NCBI RefSeq assembly: GCF_009496155.1
Contig: NZ_WIJP01000014.1
Location: 1 to 64,000, forward strand
Direction: 5' to 3'
DNA length: 64,000 nt
From: Streptococcus mitis
Lineage (GTDB): Bacteria > Bacillota > Bacilli > Lactobacillales > Streptococcaceae
In this document: in pieces, positions 29,191-37,546 of the stretch
Layout: each line of letters starts with the position of its first letter
Position numbering within the stretch: the first letter of the stretch is position 1
Notes under the pieces: model-generated
The model's input: only the letters and a program-made list of their open reading frames with translations
What the model was told of the DNA's origin: nothing
Databases searched by the model: none
Program-made: the position numbers and the translations under genes

Positions 29191-29361
29191 TTAAGTGGAA
29201 ATATTGGAAACTAGTTCTTTTAATAACCATTGAATACCATATATTACATTTGCCCCAAATATGATATAGGCCGTATAAATCAAGTATTTCGATTTTTCTC
29301 GCCTCAAAGAATAGATCTTGTACAAGATAAACAAATTTAAAATAATAAATAATAGAGACAA
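29191..29361 (-). CDS. Tiny membrane protein B, left copy (TTG start)
   Basis: A 56-residue protein beginning MSLLFIILNLFILYKIY, with two hydrophobic helices (about 2-17 and 27-48) separated by the basic SLRREKSK. The start is TTG at 29361 with a perfect GGAGG six bases upstream. This frame is preferred over the longer overlapping frame (29159-29404): differences from the right copy fall mostly at third positions here (CTA/CTG, CGA/CGG, GAA/GAG) but change residues in the other frame. The function is unknown; it is probably co-transcribed with the gene at 29416-29631. Confidence 0.6.
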   Translation of the reverse strand: MSLLFIILNLFILYKIYSLRREKSKYLIYTAYIIFGANVIYGIQWLLKELVSNIST

Positions 29362-29415
29362 AATCTTCCTCCAAAATAAATCCTAAAAGTACACAGTTAA
29401 GCATAGTTCTAATCT

Positions 29416-29631
29416 TTATTTTCGATTCGAAATAACAAACTTATCAATAAATAGCAAGTGAAATAAGGCAAGTGTAATTCCCGATAAGCACCCATGATAA
29501 GAGATTTCTTGATGAGTAAGCGGAAAAAGAGTATTATTACCCATCAAGAGGCATGTCAAAATAACAAATAGTATCCAAAATAAATCAGTCCATTTATATT
29601 TTGAAAAATATTTTTTAACATAATAGCACAT
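29416..29631 (-). CDS. Tiny membrane protein A, left copy
   Basis: A 71-residue protein with two hydrophobic helices (TDLFWILFVILTCLLMG and LSGITLALFHLLFIDKF) around PLTHQEISYHG. It is nearly identical to the right copy (32329-32535). The ribosome site has decayed relative to the right copy (AAGGTG is absent), so expression is uncertain. The promoter is at 29651-29679. Size and topology would fit a bacteriocin-immunity or similar small membrane protein, but no family was recognised. Confidence 0.55.
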   Translation of the reverse strand: MCYYVKKYFSKYKWTDLFWILFVILTCLLMGNNTLFPLTHQEISYHGCLSGITLALFHLLFIDKFVISNRK

Positions 29632-29650
29632 TTTTCTTGACTACAATAAC

Positions 29651-29679
29651 ATTATATGATAAAATGTAAGCGAATACAA
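29651..29679 (-). promoter_or_regulatory. Conserved promoter, left copy
   Basis: The minus strand has TTGTAT (29674-29679), a 17-base spacer beginning TCGCTTACAT, and TATAAT (29651-29656). The same arrangement occurs at 32562-32590 and 33048-33076, so it is a shared control element rather than chance. Confidence 0.75.
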
Positions 29680-29805
29680 ATAAAAAGAAATTGCCTTATT
29701 CAATTAATATTCCTATAAGAAAGCAGATGATTCCAATGTACAAACTATAATTATCAACCCTTAATATCCAACTTAGTTATGAAAGAATGGTAGGTGATCA
29801 TTATC

Positions 29806-30447
29806 ATGAAAAAAATACTAATTACTCTATTATTTAGTTGTTTAGCATTGTTTTATTTGCCTATTTCTGTAAACGCCGATACCACTAATGACCTTGTTAT
29901 AAAATTCAACGAACTGCAATTTACTGTTGAGGATTACAATATCCCTAATCCAGAAGTAGTATATTCGAAATCAGGATTCAACGAAGTTGCAACTGTTATT
30001 GATAGTGATACTGGAAAGGTTGTTGAAACTATTGAATTTATTCCAGATCTCTCTCGATCTACAGTTACTTCACACACATTAAAAAGAAGTGCAACATTTG
30101 CTAGAACTACAGTTCAATTAAGTGTAAACATTGAATTATATAATGAGGGTTCTTTCCGTCAGATTAACTCAGTTCAAGGTTATTACTTAGGAATAACAAA
30201 TTCTATTACAAACACATATATTGAAGGACAAAACGTTGATGTTTGGTCTCCACAAGGATACCCCACAACAAGTATAAAGTATGCTTATAATGGTACTTTA
30301 ACAGCAGCTATAAACAGTAGTGGTTCAGCTCAAGTTAAAGCAGAGTTGTTAGGAGCTGGATTTACATTTGGAGGTACTATTGGAGGTACATCATATTATA
30401 GAGTTCCATTTAATCAAAACGGAACTATTAGTCTATACAACTATTAG
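29806..30447 (+). CDS. Secreted protein, unknown function (possible large bacteriocin-like protein)
   Basis: A 213-residue protein. Residues 1-24 form a signal peptide (MKKILITLLFSCLALFYLPI, cleavage likely after VNA). The mature part is about 190 residues, rich in Ser, Thr, Asn and Tyr, with beta-type patterning, no Cys and a Gly-rich C-terminal region (ELLGAGFTFGGTIGGTSYYR). The start is the ATG at 29806 with AGGTG upstream; a GTG four codons earlier is less likely. A 47-residue membrane peptide follows 30 bases later with a strong ribosome site, an arrangement seen in secreted-effector plus immunity pairs. I do not recognise the family. Confidence 0.75.
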   Translation: MKKILITLLFSCLALFYLPISVNADTTNDLVIKFNELQFTVEDYNIPNPEVVYSKSGFNEVATVIDSDTGKVVETIEFIPDLSRSTVTSHTLKRSATFARTTVQLSVNIELYNEGSFRQINSVQGYYLGITNSITNTYIEGQNVDVWSPQGYPTTSIKYAYNGTLTAAINSSGSAQVKAELLGAGFTFGGTIGGTSYYRVPFNQNGTISLYNY

Positions 30448-30477
30448 TCTATACTAACTTAGGAGGTAGTCGATATT

Positions 30478-30621
30478 ATGAATGAAAAAAAACGTACATA
30501 TTTTATTTGTGCAAGTATTATTATTTCATCTATAATTTTAGGACTCTTTATTTATAACGGACTTGACGTTTTGGGTCAATTTATAAACGATGGCCTCAGG
30601 GTAATTAATAGTAATAGGTAG
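30478..30621 (+). CDS. 47-residue single-pass membrane peptide
   Basis: The ATG at 30478 is preceded by AGGAGG at ideal spacing. The peptide has a basic N terminus (MNEKKRTYF), one hydrophobic helix (ICASIIISSIILGLFIY) and a short outer tail ending INSNR. It lies 30 bases after the secreted-protein gene and is presumably co-transcribed with it. An immunity or accessory role for the secreted protein is inferred from position only. Confidence 0.65.
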   Translation: MNEKKRTYFICASIIISSIILGLFIYNGLDVLGQFINDGLRVINSNR

Positions 30622-30659
30622 TTAATAGAATTTAAATAAAAAAACGGTAATTTAGTGAA

Positions 30660-32053
30660 TGAACTGCACCCCAAAAGTTAGACAGAGAAAATCTAACTTT
30701 TGGGGTGTTTTATTATGAAATTAACTTATGATGATAAAGTTCAGATCTATGAACTTAGAAAACAAGGATATAGCTTAGAGAAGCTTTCAAATAAATTTGG
30801 GATAAATAATTCTAATATTAGGTACATGATTAAATTGATTGATCGTTACGGAATAGAGTTCGTCAAAAAAGGAAAAAATCGTTACTATTCTCCTGATTTA
30901 AAACGAGAAATGATTCATAAAGTCTTACATGAAGGCTGAACTAAAGATAGAGTTTCTCTTGAATACGGTCTCCCAAGTCGTACGATACTTCTTAATTGGC
31001 TAGCACAATACAAGAAAAACAGGTATACTATTGTTGAGAAAATAAGAGGGAGAGTACCTAAAATGGGACGTAAGCCAAAAAAGAGACCTGAAGAGAGAAC
31101 AGAATTAGAACGTCTTCAAGCAGAAAATGAGTACCTGAGAGCGGAGAATGCCATCCTAAAAAAGTTAAGAGAACTCCGATTGAAGGAGGAAAAAGAGAAA
31201 GAAGAAAGACAGAAATTGTTCAAGAATTAATGACTGAGTTTTCGTTAGATATTCTTCTAAAAGCTATTAAACTAGCTCGTTCGACCTACTACTATCACTT
31301 GAAACAGCTAGACAAACCAGATAAGGATCAAGAGCTTAAAGCTGAAATTCAATCCATTTTTATCGAACACAAGGGAAATTATGGTTATCGTCGGGTTCAT
31401 TTAGAACTAAGAAATCGTGGTTATCTGGTAAATCATAAAAGAGTTCAACGCTTGATGAAAGTACTCAATGTACAAGCTAAAATGCGACAGAAACGAAAAT
31501 ATTCTTCTCATAAAGGAGACGTTGGCAAAAAGGCAGAGAATCTCATTCAACGTCAATTTGAAGGCTCTAAAACAATGGAAAAGTGTTACACAGATGTGAC
31601 AGAATTTGCTATTCCAGCAAGCGCTCAAAAGCTTTACTTATCACCAGTTTTAGATGGCTTTAATAGCGAAATTATCGCCTATAATCTTTCAACTTCACCC
31701 AACTTAGAACAAGTAAAAACAATGTTGGAACAGGCATTCACAGAGAAACGCTACGAGAATACGATTCTCCATAGTGACCAAGGCTGGCAATATCAACACG
31801 ATTCTTATCATCAGTTTCTTGAGGGTAAGGGAATTCAAGCATCCATGTCACGTAAGGGTAACAGCCCAGACAATGGTATGATGGAGTCCTTCTTTGGGAT
31901 TCTGAAATCGGAAATGTTTTACGGTTATGAGAAGTCGTTTCAGTCGCTTAAGCAATTGGAACAAGCTATTGTAGACTATATTGACTACTACAACAATAAA
32001 CGAATTAAGGTAAAACTAAAAGGACTTAGTCCTGTGCAGTACAGAACTAAATC
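30660..32053 (+). mobile_element. IS3-family (IS150-group) element, right end missing
   Basis: The left terminal repeat TGAACTGCACCCCAAAAGTT starts at 30660. OrfA (with an internal stop) and orfB follow. The expected right inverted repeat is absent: coding sequence runs straight into the copied direct repeat at 32053. The element is therefore truncated at its right end and defective. Confidence 0.88.
30715..31230 (+). pseudogene. IS3-family OrfA, interrupted by an in-frame TGA
   Basis: The frame opens MKLTYDDKVQIYELRKQGYS (helix-turn-helix) and stops at TGA 30937-30939 after KVLHEG. The same frame then continues without further stops to TAA at 31228-31230, encoding the usual OrfA basic region (MGRKPKKRPEERTELERLQ) and leucine-zipper-like coiled coil. 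A Trp-to-stop change (TGG to TGA) is the simplest explanation, so OrfA is broken. Confidence 0.85.
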
Positions 32054-32177
32054 CTTAATCTTATGCGTTTGTTATGCAAAAATCGCTGGAGTTTCTATAC
32101 ACATTAAGTGGAAATCTTTGAAACTAGTTCTTTTAATAACCATTGAATACCATATAGTACATTTACCCCAAATATGA
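31230..32177 (+). CDS. IS3-family OrfB transposase, 3' end replaced
   Basis: A 315-residue frame. An rve/DDE integrase core is visible: the first Asp in CYTDVTEFA, the second in LHSDQGWQYQ, and the Glu in NGMMESFFGILKSEMF. The start ATG overlaps the OrfA stop (TAATG); the natural product would come from a frameshift fusion with OrfA. After GLSPVQYRTKS the frame runs into the direct-repeat copy and adds about 40 foreign residues. With OrfA broken and the right end missing, it is unlikely to transpose. Confidence 0.8.
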   Translation: MTEFSLDILLKAIKLARSTYYYHLKQLDKPDKDQELKAEIQSIFIEHKGNYGYRRVHLELRNRGYLVNHKRVQRLMKVLNVQAKMRQKRKYSSHKGDVGKKAENLIQRQFEGSKTMEKCYTDVTEFAIPASAQKLYLSPVLDGFNSEIIAYNLSTSPNLEQVKTMLEQAFTEKRYENTILHSDQGWQYQHDSYHQFLEGKGIQASMSRKGNSPDNGMMESFFGILKSEMFYGYEKSFQSLKQLEQAIVDYIDYYNNKRIKVKLKGLSPVQYRTKSLILCVCYAKIAGVSIHIKWKSLKLVLLITIEYHIVHLPQI

Positions 32178-32274
32178 TATAGGCCGTATAAATCAAGTAT
32201 TTCGATTTCTCCCGCCTCAAAGAATAGATCTTGTACAAGATAAACAAATTTAAAATAATAAATAACAGAGACAA
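32104..32274 (-). CDS. Tiny membrane protein B, right copy (TTG start)
   Basis: A 56-residue protein (MSLLFIILNLFILYKIY...ending VSKIST) with the same two-helix design as the left copy. TTG at 32274 follows GGAGG by six bases, and an in-frame TGA lies just before the ribosome site, so no longer protein is possible in this frame. It differs from the left copy at three residues only. It is downstream of protein A (32329-32535) in one transcript. Confidence 0.6.
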   Translation of the reverse strand: MSLLFIILNLFILYKIYSLRREKSKYLIYTAYIIFGVNVLYGIQWLLKELVSKIST

Positions 32275-32328
32275 AATCTTCCTCCAAAATCAATCATAAA
32301 AGTAGGCAGTCAAGCATAGTTCTAATCT

Positions 32329-32535
32329 TTATTTTCGATTCGAAATAACAAACTTATCAATAAATAGCAAGTGAAATAATGCAAGTGTAATTCCCGATAA
32401 GCACCCATGATAAGAGATTTCTTGATGGGTAAGGGGGTAAAGATTACTATTACCCGCCAAGAGGCATGTTAAAATAACAAATAGAATCCAAAATAAATCC
32501 GTCCATTTATATTTTGAAAAATATTTTTTCCACAT
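32329..32535 (-). CDS. Tiny membrane protein A, right copy
   Basis: A 68-residue protein, MWKKYFSKYKWTDLFWILFV at the start and IDKFVISNRK at the end, with two transmembrane helices. It has AAGGTG before the ATG, unlike the left copy, and a strong conserved promoter at 32562-32590, so this is the better candidate for an active gene. The family was not recognised. Confidence 0.65.
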   Translation of the reverse strand: MWKKYFSKYKWTDLFWILFVILTCLLAGNSNLYPLTHQEISYHGCLSGITLALFHLLFIDKFVISNRK

Positions 32536-32561
32536 AAGAACACCTTCTTTCCTATAATCAT

Positions 32562-32590
32562 ATTATAATACTTTATGTAAGCGAATACAA
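32562..32590 (-). promoter_or_regulatory. Conserved promoter, middle copy
   Basis: The minus strand has TTGTAT (32585-32590), a 17-base spacer starting TCGCTTACAT, and TATAAT (32562-32567). It drives the right-hand A and B genes. Confidence 0.75.
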
Positions 32591-32596
32591 GAAATA

Positions 32597-32722
32597 TGAG
32601 GTAATCAACTAAGAAGAAATATAAGGCTGAAGACAGTAAAAACCAGCATTTCTAAACCTTCACTGTATCTAGGATTTATCTGTTTATAGACAAGATTGAC
32701 CCAAATCCACGGCATTCAAATA
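32597..32722. repeat. Direct repeat of about 125 bp (pairs with 33077-33205)
   Basis: A segment containing ACAGTAAAAACCAGCATTT and ACAAGATTGACCCAAATCCA recurs at 33077-33205 with the same order and about 85 percent identity by eye. With the repeated promoters it shows this patch grew by tandem duplication. No intact gene is seen in it. Confidence 0.75.
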
Positions 32723-32865
32723 AACAGTAAGTGATATAAGGCCAGTACCGAACCCCAGAAACTACCACGAAGAGAGAGTTCTTGATGATTGAGAGGAAAC
32801 AAATCGTGGTTACCTATATAGAGGCAGGTCAAAATTATAAATAAAATCCAAAATAAACCCTACAT
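32716..32865 (-). pseudogene. Third, broken copy of tiny membrane protein A
   Basis: In the minus frame the reading LFWILFIILTCLYIGNHDLF, then PLNHQELSLRG, then ALYHLLFI clearly parallels protein A. The only upstream ATG (32865) is followed at once by TAG, so the N terminus is lost. It lies between the right A/B pair and the 47-residue gene. Confidence 0.7.
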
Positions 32866-32877
32866 TCTTAAAATAAC

Positions 32878-33021
32878 TTAGTACATAAATGACAATGCTG
32901 CCACCGCCGTCAATATTGCAAGAACTATTTTCCAAATTTTTTTATTTTTTCCAAAAATCTTATCAGGTAACAAGCTTATTACAAGAAAGGTAATAAACAA
33001 CACCAATTTTGTATATATCAT
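32878..33021 (-). CDS. 47-residue membrane protein
   Basis: The ATG at 33021 is preceded by AAGGTG. The peptide has two short hydrophobic helices (LVLFITFLVISLLP and IVLAILTAVAALSF) joined by DKIFGKNKKIWK. It is expressed from the third copy of the conserved promoter (33048-33076). Unlike proteins A and B it is unique here. The function is unknown. Confidence 0.6.
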   Translation of the reverse strand: MIYTKLVLFITFLVISLLPDKIFGKNKKIWKIVLAILTAVAALSFMY

Positions 33022-33047
33022 AAAAACACCTTCTTTCTTATAATTAT

Positions 33048-33076
33048 ATTATAACACTTTATGTAAGCGAATACAA
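33048..33076 (-). promoter_or_regulatory. Conserved promoter, right-most copy
   Basis: The minus strand has TTGTAT (33071-33076), a 17-base spacer starting TCGCTTACAT and ending AGTGT, and TATAAT (33048-33053). Confidence 0.75.
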
Positions 33077-33203
33077 TAAATATGAGGTGTTCAACTACGA
33101 AGAAACATAAGGATGAAAGACAGTAAAAACCAGCATTTTAAGCATTCACTGTATCTAGGATTTCCCTATTTTTAGACAAGATTGACCCAAATCCACAGCA
33201 TTC

Positions 33204-33238
33204 AAAAAAAGCGAATTTCAATCGAAATTCGCTTTTTT
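33204..33238. terminator. malP terminator
   Basis: A long stem AAAAAGCGAATTTC/GAAATTCGCTTTTT around a four-base loop at 33205-33238. It terminates the leftward malQ-malP transcript and shields the small-gene patch from it. Confidence 0.9.
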
Positions 33239-33266
33239 ACAAGATATATTAGTATAAATTTGTACC

Positions 33267-35525
33267 TTAGTTCAAGTGCCAGATATCTTCGTTATACTGA
33301 GCGATTGTACGGTCAGATGAGAAGAATCCTGCTTTAGAAATGTTAACGATGACTTTATCCAACCATGCATCACGGTCTTCGTAGTCAGCAAGCATTTGTT
33401 CTTTAACCTTGATGTAGTCTTCTAAGTCAAGAAGAGTCATAAACCAGTCTTTGTTGATCAATTCATTGTAAAGACGTTCCAAGCGCTCTTTGTTTCCAGC
33501 TGCAAGAACTGCATCGCTAACGATGAAGTCAACCAATGGTTTGATAGCTTCACGAGCGTAGAATTCGCTTGATTTGTAAGCTGCTTTTTCGTAAAGGTCG
33601 ATAACAGTTTCTGAATCTTCACCAAAGATGTAGATATTTTCGTCGCCAACCAACTCAGCGATTTCCACGTTAGCACCATCCATAGTACCAAGAGTCAAAG
33701 CTCCGTTCAACATGAATTTCATGTTACCAGTACCTGAAGCCTCTTTAGAAGCAAGTGAGATTTGTTCTGAGATATCACATGCTGGGATAAGGAAGCTTGC
33801 TGCAGTAACGTTGTAGTTTTCAACCATAACTACTTGCAAGTGTGGAGCTACTGCTGGATCGTTAGCAATCACTTCTGACATGCAAAGGATCAAGTGGATG
33901 ATGTCTTGAGCGATTGTGTAGGCTGGAGCTGCTTTACCACCAAAGAAGATTGTGATTGGGCGAGCAGGGATGTTACCAGCTTTGATGTCAAGGTATTTGT
34001 GGATCACGTACAAAGCGTTCATTTGTTGGCGTTTGTACTCGTGAAGACGTTTGATTTGAATATCAAAGATAGAGTTTGGATTGATTTCCACACCTTGGTG
34101 TTCTTTCAAGTGACGAGCCAATTTACGTTTGTTGTGAGCCTTGATGCTTTCCAATTTTTCTTTGACAGCTGCTTTGTCTTCGTAAGACAAGAGTTTTTCA
34201 AGCTCATCAGCTTCATGGTGCCAACCTTCTCCAAGAATCTCGTCCAAGTAGTGAGACAATCTTGGGTTAGCATGCATGAGCCAACGACGGAAAGTAATAC
34301 CGTTTGTTTTGTTGTTGAATTTTTCTGGGTAAAGGTCGTAGAAAGCTTTTAACTCAGAATTTTTCAAGATTTCAGTGTGAAGTGCTGCTACCCCGTTAAC
34401 GCTGTATCCGTAATGAATATCCATGTGAGCCATGTGAACACGTCCGCTCTCGTCGATAATTTGAACAGCTGGATCTTTCACTTCTGCTTTCACGCGACGG
34501 TCCAATTCTTCGATGATTGGTACCAAGTGAGGAACCACTTCTTGCAAGAATTCAAGAGGCCATTTTTCAAGGGCTTCAGCAAGGATTGTGTGGTTAGTGT
34601 AGGCAGTCATGCTACGAACGATTGAAATTGCTTCGTCAAGCTCGATACCACGTGCAGTCAAAAGACGGATCAACTCAGGAATAACCATTGATGGGTGAGT
34701 ATCGTTGATTTGGACAACTGCGTAGTCAGCAAGGTCATGCAAGTTGCTTCCTTTTTCGATTGCTTCTTCGATGATCAATTGCGCACCGTTTGAAACCATG
34801 AAGTATTGTTGGAAAATACGGAGCAATTCACCTTGACGGTCACTATCATCTGGGTAAAGGAAAAGAGTCAAGTTGCGAGCGATGTCTGTTTTATCAAAGT
34901 TGATACCATCTTTAATGATTGAAGAATCAACTGAATCCAAGTCAAACAAACGCAAGCGGTTTTTAGTTGCTGTCTCATAACCAGTAACATCAATATCATA
35001 AAGAGTTGATGTCAAAGTAAAGTCTGCAAATGGTACTTGGTAGCTACGGCTTGAGCGAACCAACCAGTTTTGCTCTGTCAACCATGCATTTGGAATTGTT
35101 TCTTGTTGGTTGTTTTTAAGAACTTGTTGGAAAAGACCAAAGTGGTAGTTAAGACCAACACCGTCACCGTTCAAACCAAGAGTAGCAATTGAGTCGATAA
35201 AGCAGGCAGCCAAACGTCCCAAACCACCATTACCAAGAGATGGTTCCAATTCAACTTCTTCAACTTCAATCAAGTCTTTACCTGCAGCTGCAAGTTCTTT
35301 TTTAACATCGTCGTAAAGACCAAGGTTGATCAAGTTGTTTGACAAAAGTTTACCAATCAAGAACTCAGCTGAGATGTAGTAAACTTTTTTCTTACCAGTG
35401 TTAACTGGTTTTTTGCTACTTGCAAGCTTGCTGTAGTTAAGAAGAGCAAGGTAAAGCTCTTCATTACTACATTCTGCAATGGTTTTATTGTAACGATTTT
35501 GTACAAATTCTTGTAGTGATAACAT
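33267..35525 (-). CDS. malP: Maltodextrin phosphorylase
   Basis: A 752-residue GT35 phosphorylase releasing glucose 1-phosphate from maltodextrins. The active-site segment [14 protein letters not shown] is near residue 100, and the PLP-lysine region [17 protein letters not shown] is near residue 600. It works downstream of MalX-MalC-MalD uptake and MalQ disproportionation. It is the second gene of the leftward operon; malQ ends 25 bases upstream. GGAGA precedes the ATG. Confidence 0.96.
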   Translation of the reverse strand: MLSLQEFVQNRYNKTIAECSNEELYLALLNYSKLASSKKPVNTGKKKVYYISAEFLIGKLLSNNLINLGLYDDVKKELAAAGKDLIEVEEVELEPSLGNGGLGRLAACFIDSIATLGLNGDGVGLNYHFGLFQQVLKNNQQETIPNAWLTEQNWLVRSSRSYQVPFADFTLTSTLYDIDVTGYETATKNRLRLFDLDSVDSSIIKDGINFDKTDIARNLTLFLYPDDSDRQGELLRIFQQYFMVSNGAQLIIEEAIEKGSNLHDLADYAVVQINDTHPSMVIPELIRLLTARGIELDEAISIVRSMTAYTNHTILAEALEKWPLEFLQEVVPHLVPIIEELDRRVKAEVKDPAVQIIDESGRVHMAHMDIHYGYSVNGVAALHTEILKNSELKAFYDLYPEKFNNKTNGITFRRWLMHANPRLSHYLDEILGEGWHHEADELEKLLSYEDKAAVKEKLESIKAHNKRKLARHLKEHQGVEINPNSIFDIQIKRLHEYKRQQMNALYVIHKYLDIKAGNIPARPITIFFGGKAAPAYTIAQDIIHLILCMSEVIANDPAVAPHLQVVMVENYNVTAASFLIPACDISEQISLASKEASGTGNMKFMLNGALTLGTMDGANVEIAELVGDENIYIFGEDSETVIDLYEKAAYKSSEFYAREAIKPLVDFIVSDAVLAAGNKERLERLYNELINKDWFMTLLDLEDYIKVKEQMLADYEDRDAWLDKVIVNISKAGFFSSDRTIAQYNEDIWHLN

Positions 35526-35550
35526 GTTTAAGGTGTCTCCTGATATTGTA

Positions 35551-37068
35551 TTATTTCTTTAATTCTACCAAATTTTCATTGATTCGGCGATAGATTGTTG
35601 TCAAGTCAAGCAAGCCTTTCTCGACAGCTGGTGTCAATTGTTCCTCAGTCATACGCCAAGACCAGTTTCCACCAAGGGTAGATGGGAAGTTCATACGAGC
35701 TACCTCATCCAATTCTAGCAAATCTTGCATGGTTGCAATTGCCATGAAGCTGACTGATGAAAAGACTGTACGAAGCATAGCGTGTGGCACGGTTTCGTAT
35801 TCTTTACGGTTCGTGTAGCGAGCCATGTACTCACGAGTTGCATCATCGATCTCGTTACGGTACCAACCAAGGACCGTATTGTTATCGTGAGTTCCTGTGT
35901 ACATAACTGAGTTAGCAGGTGCCAAGTGTGGGCTATCGATACTTTCGTCTTCTGGGTTGAAGGCAAATTGAAGAATCTTCATTCCTGGGAAGCCAGTACG
36001 TTCACGCAACTCGATAACTTCGTCTGTCATGAAGCCAAGGTCTTCAGCAATGATGTTTAGCTCACCAAGTTCTTCCTTAACGGCTGCAAAGAGCTTGTAG
36101 CCAGGACCTTTCACCCACTCACCAGGTGCTGCTGTATCGGAACCAGCAGGGATTTCCCAGTAAGATTCGAAACCACGGAAGTGGTCGATACGAACGATAT
36201 CGTAGATTTTGAAGCTTTCACGCAAGCGTTCAATCCACCATTTGTAGCCGTCTTTGTCCATTGCTTCCCAGTCATAGATTGGGTTACCCCAAAGCTGACC
36301 AGTTGCAGAAAACTCATCTGGTGGGCATCCTGCGATGCAAGTCGCCTTACCGTTGACATCTGTCTTGAAAAGGTGTGGATTTGCCCACATATCGCTTGAA
36401 TCTTCCGCTACGTAGATTGGCATGTCCCCAACGATTTCGATGTGGTTGTCGTTAGCGTATGCTTTCAATTTCAACCATTGTTGGAAGAAGAAGTATTGAG
36501 TCACACGGTGGTAAATCAACTTGTCTGCTAATTGCTCACGGTAGCTTTCAAGTGCTGAAGCTTTACGAGCACGAGCATCAGCATCTGGCCATTCAGTCCA
36601 AGCAAGATTGTCAAAATGCTCCTTGATAGCCATATACTCTGCAAAGAGCTCGAGCCATGATTGGTTGTCTTGAGCAAATTTCTCAAAATCTTTAACATCT
36701 CCTACTTCCAAGAAACGTTTTACCGCTTTTTCTAAAAGAGGACGACGTGCATAGTAGATTTTAGCATAGTCAACTTCAGACGCATCGCTACCAAAGTCAA
36801 CTCCTTCAAGGTCACTTGTTTCCAACAAACCTTGCTCCACCAAGATATCTAAATCGATAAAATGAGTGTTCCCTGCGAAGGCTGAGAAAGATTGGTAAGG
36901 AGAATCTCCGTAACTAGTTGTTCCTAATGGAAGGATTTGCCAGTAACGTTGTTTTGTGCGAACCAAGAAATCAACGAAGTCGTAAGCACTTTGACCAAAT
37001 GATCCGATTCCGTAGGCTCCTGGGAGAGAAGAGATGTGCATCAACACACCACTTTGACGTTTTTTCAT
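35551..37068 (-). CDS. malQ: 4-alpha-glucanotransferase (amylomaltase)
   Basis: A 505-residue GH77 enzyme that disproportionates maltodextrins (MalM in pneumococcal naming). Catalytic-region motifs are seen: [15 protein letters not shown] carries the nucleophile Asp, NIIAEDLG the acid/base Glu and TGTHDNNTV the third carboxylate. The start at 37068 has GAGGTG upstream; an in-frame start three codons earlier is weaker. It is the first gene of malQ-malP, under a promoter with a MalR operator just past the start site. Confidence 0.96.
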   Translation of the reverse strand: MKKRQSGVLMHISSLPGAYGIGSFGQSAYDFVDFLVRTKQRYWQILPLGTTSYGDSPYQSFSAFAGNTHFIDLDILVEQGLLETSDLEGVDFGSDASEVDYAKIYYARRPLLEKAVKRFLEVGDVKDFEKFAQDNQSWLELFAEYMAIKEHFDNLAWTEWPDADARARKASALESYREQLADKLIYHRVTQYFFFQQWLKLKAYANDNHIEIVGDMPIYVAEDSSDMWANPHLFKTDVNGKATCIAGCPPDEFSATGQLWGNPIYDWEAMDKDGYKWWIERLRESFKIYDIVRIDHFRGFESYWEIPAGSDTAAPGEWVKGPGYKLFAAVKEELGELNIIAEDLGFMTDEVIELRERTGFPGMKILQFAFNPEDESIDSPHLAPANSVMYTGTHDNNTVLGWYRNEIDDATREYMARYTNRKEYETVPHAMLRTVFSSVSFMAIATMQDLLELDEVARMNFPSTLGGNWSWRMTEEQLTPAVEKGLLDLTTIYRRINENLVELKK

Positions 37069-37114
37069 AATAAGCACCTCATGTGTTTATAGTTAGATAT
37101 TACATTTTTACGAA

Positions 37115-37165
37115 CGCAAACGTTTGCGCTAATATCAGTATATCGCATTTTCTTGATAAATGCAA
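37115..37165 (-). promoter_or_regulatory. malQP promoter and MalR operator
   Basis: The minus strand has TTGCAT (37160-37165), 17 bases, then TATACT (37137-37142). The perfect palindrome CGCAAACGTTTGCG (37115-37128) lies just downstream of the start point, a classic repressor position for MalR. Confidence 0.85.
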
Positions 37166-37449
37166 GCGGTTTTAAATAACTTTTTTGATTATTTTTTAAA
37201 AAGTTTTTCTTCTTACCCGTATATATATTCTTTCAGAAAGTTAACAAAATAAGAATAAGGGTTTCACTTATCTTATGAACTGGAAATAAAGTAACAAATC
37301 TCTTTAGTTTCCATTTGTAAATTAGGCAATCGTTTTCTCAACTTTTTTAAAAATTTAAAATAAAAGCAATTTTTGGATTTTCTTCTATTATAAACAAATA
37401 AAACGCTTCCCATTTTCGTGAATTTTTTTAAAGTTTTTACAAAAAATAC

Positions 37450-37506
37450 TTGCAACCGTTTTCTGTTTGTGATATACTAGTCCCATAAAGGAAAACGTTT
37501 GCGTTT
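37450..37506 (+). promoter_or_regulatory. malXCD promoter and MalR operator
   Basis: TTGCAA (37450-37455), 17 bases, then TATACT (37473-37478). AAACGTTTGCGTTT (37493-37506) lies just downstream. A second, weaker half-match, GCAACCGTTTTC, overlaps the -35. Together with the malQ site this forms the divergent MalR control region; the remaining 37170-37440 is AT-rich with no gene. Confidence 0.85.
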
Positions 37507-37546
37507 CCTCATTATAAAATTTGTTATTCTTTAGGAGGAATACACT

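Larger units (their letters stand above)
29139..29683. repeat. Long direct repeat, left copy
   Basis: About 540 bp from CCTTAATCTTATGCG to the GTAAGCGAATACAA promoter block recurs at 32053-32592 with roughly 90 percent identity by eye. Each copy holds two tiny minus-strand membrane-protein genes and their promoter. The two copies flank the secreted-protein cassette and the IS3 element. Confidence 0.88.
32053..32592. repeat. Long direct repeat, right copy
   Basis: This is the second copy of 29139-29683. The junction with the IS lies at CCTTAATCTTATGCG (32053), inside the right arm of what is the rlmA terminator in the left copy. Small differences (one T lost, scattered substitutions) show the copies have diverged since duplication. 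Confidence 0.88.

Noticed and set aside
32072..32293. 73-codon minus-strand ORF (and its left counterpart 29159-29404)
   Set aside because: Differences between the two copies are mostly replacements in this frame but silent in the TTG-start frame, which also has the better ribosome site and membrane-protein pattern.
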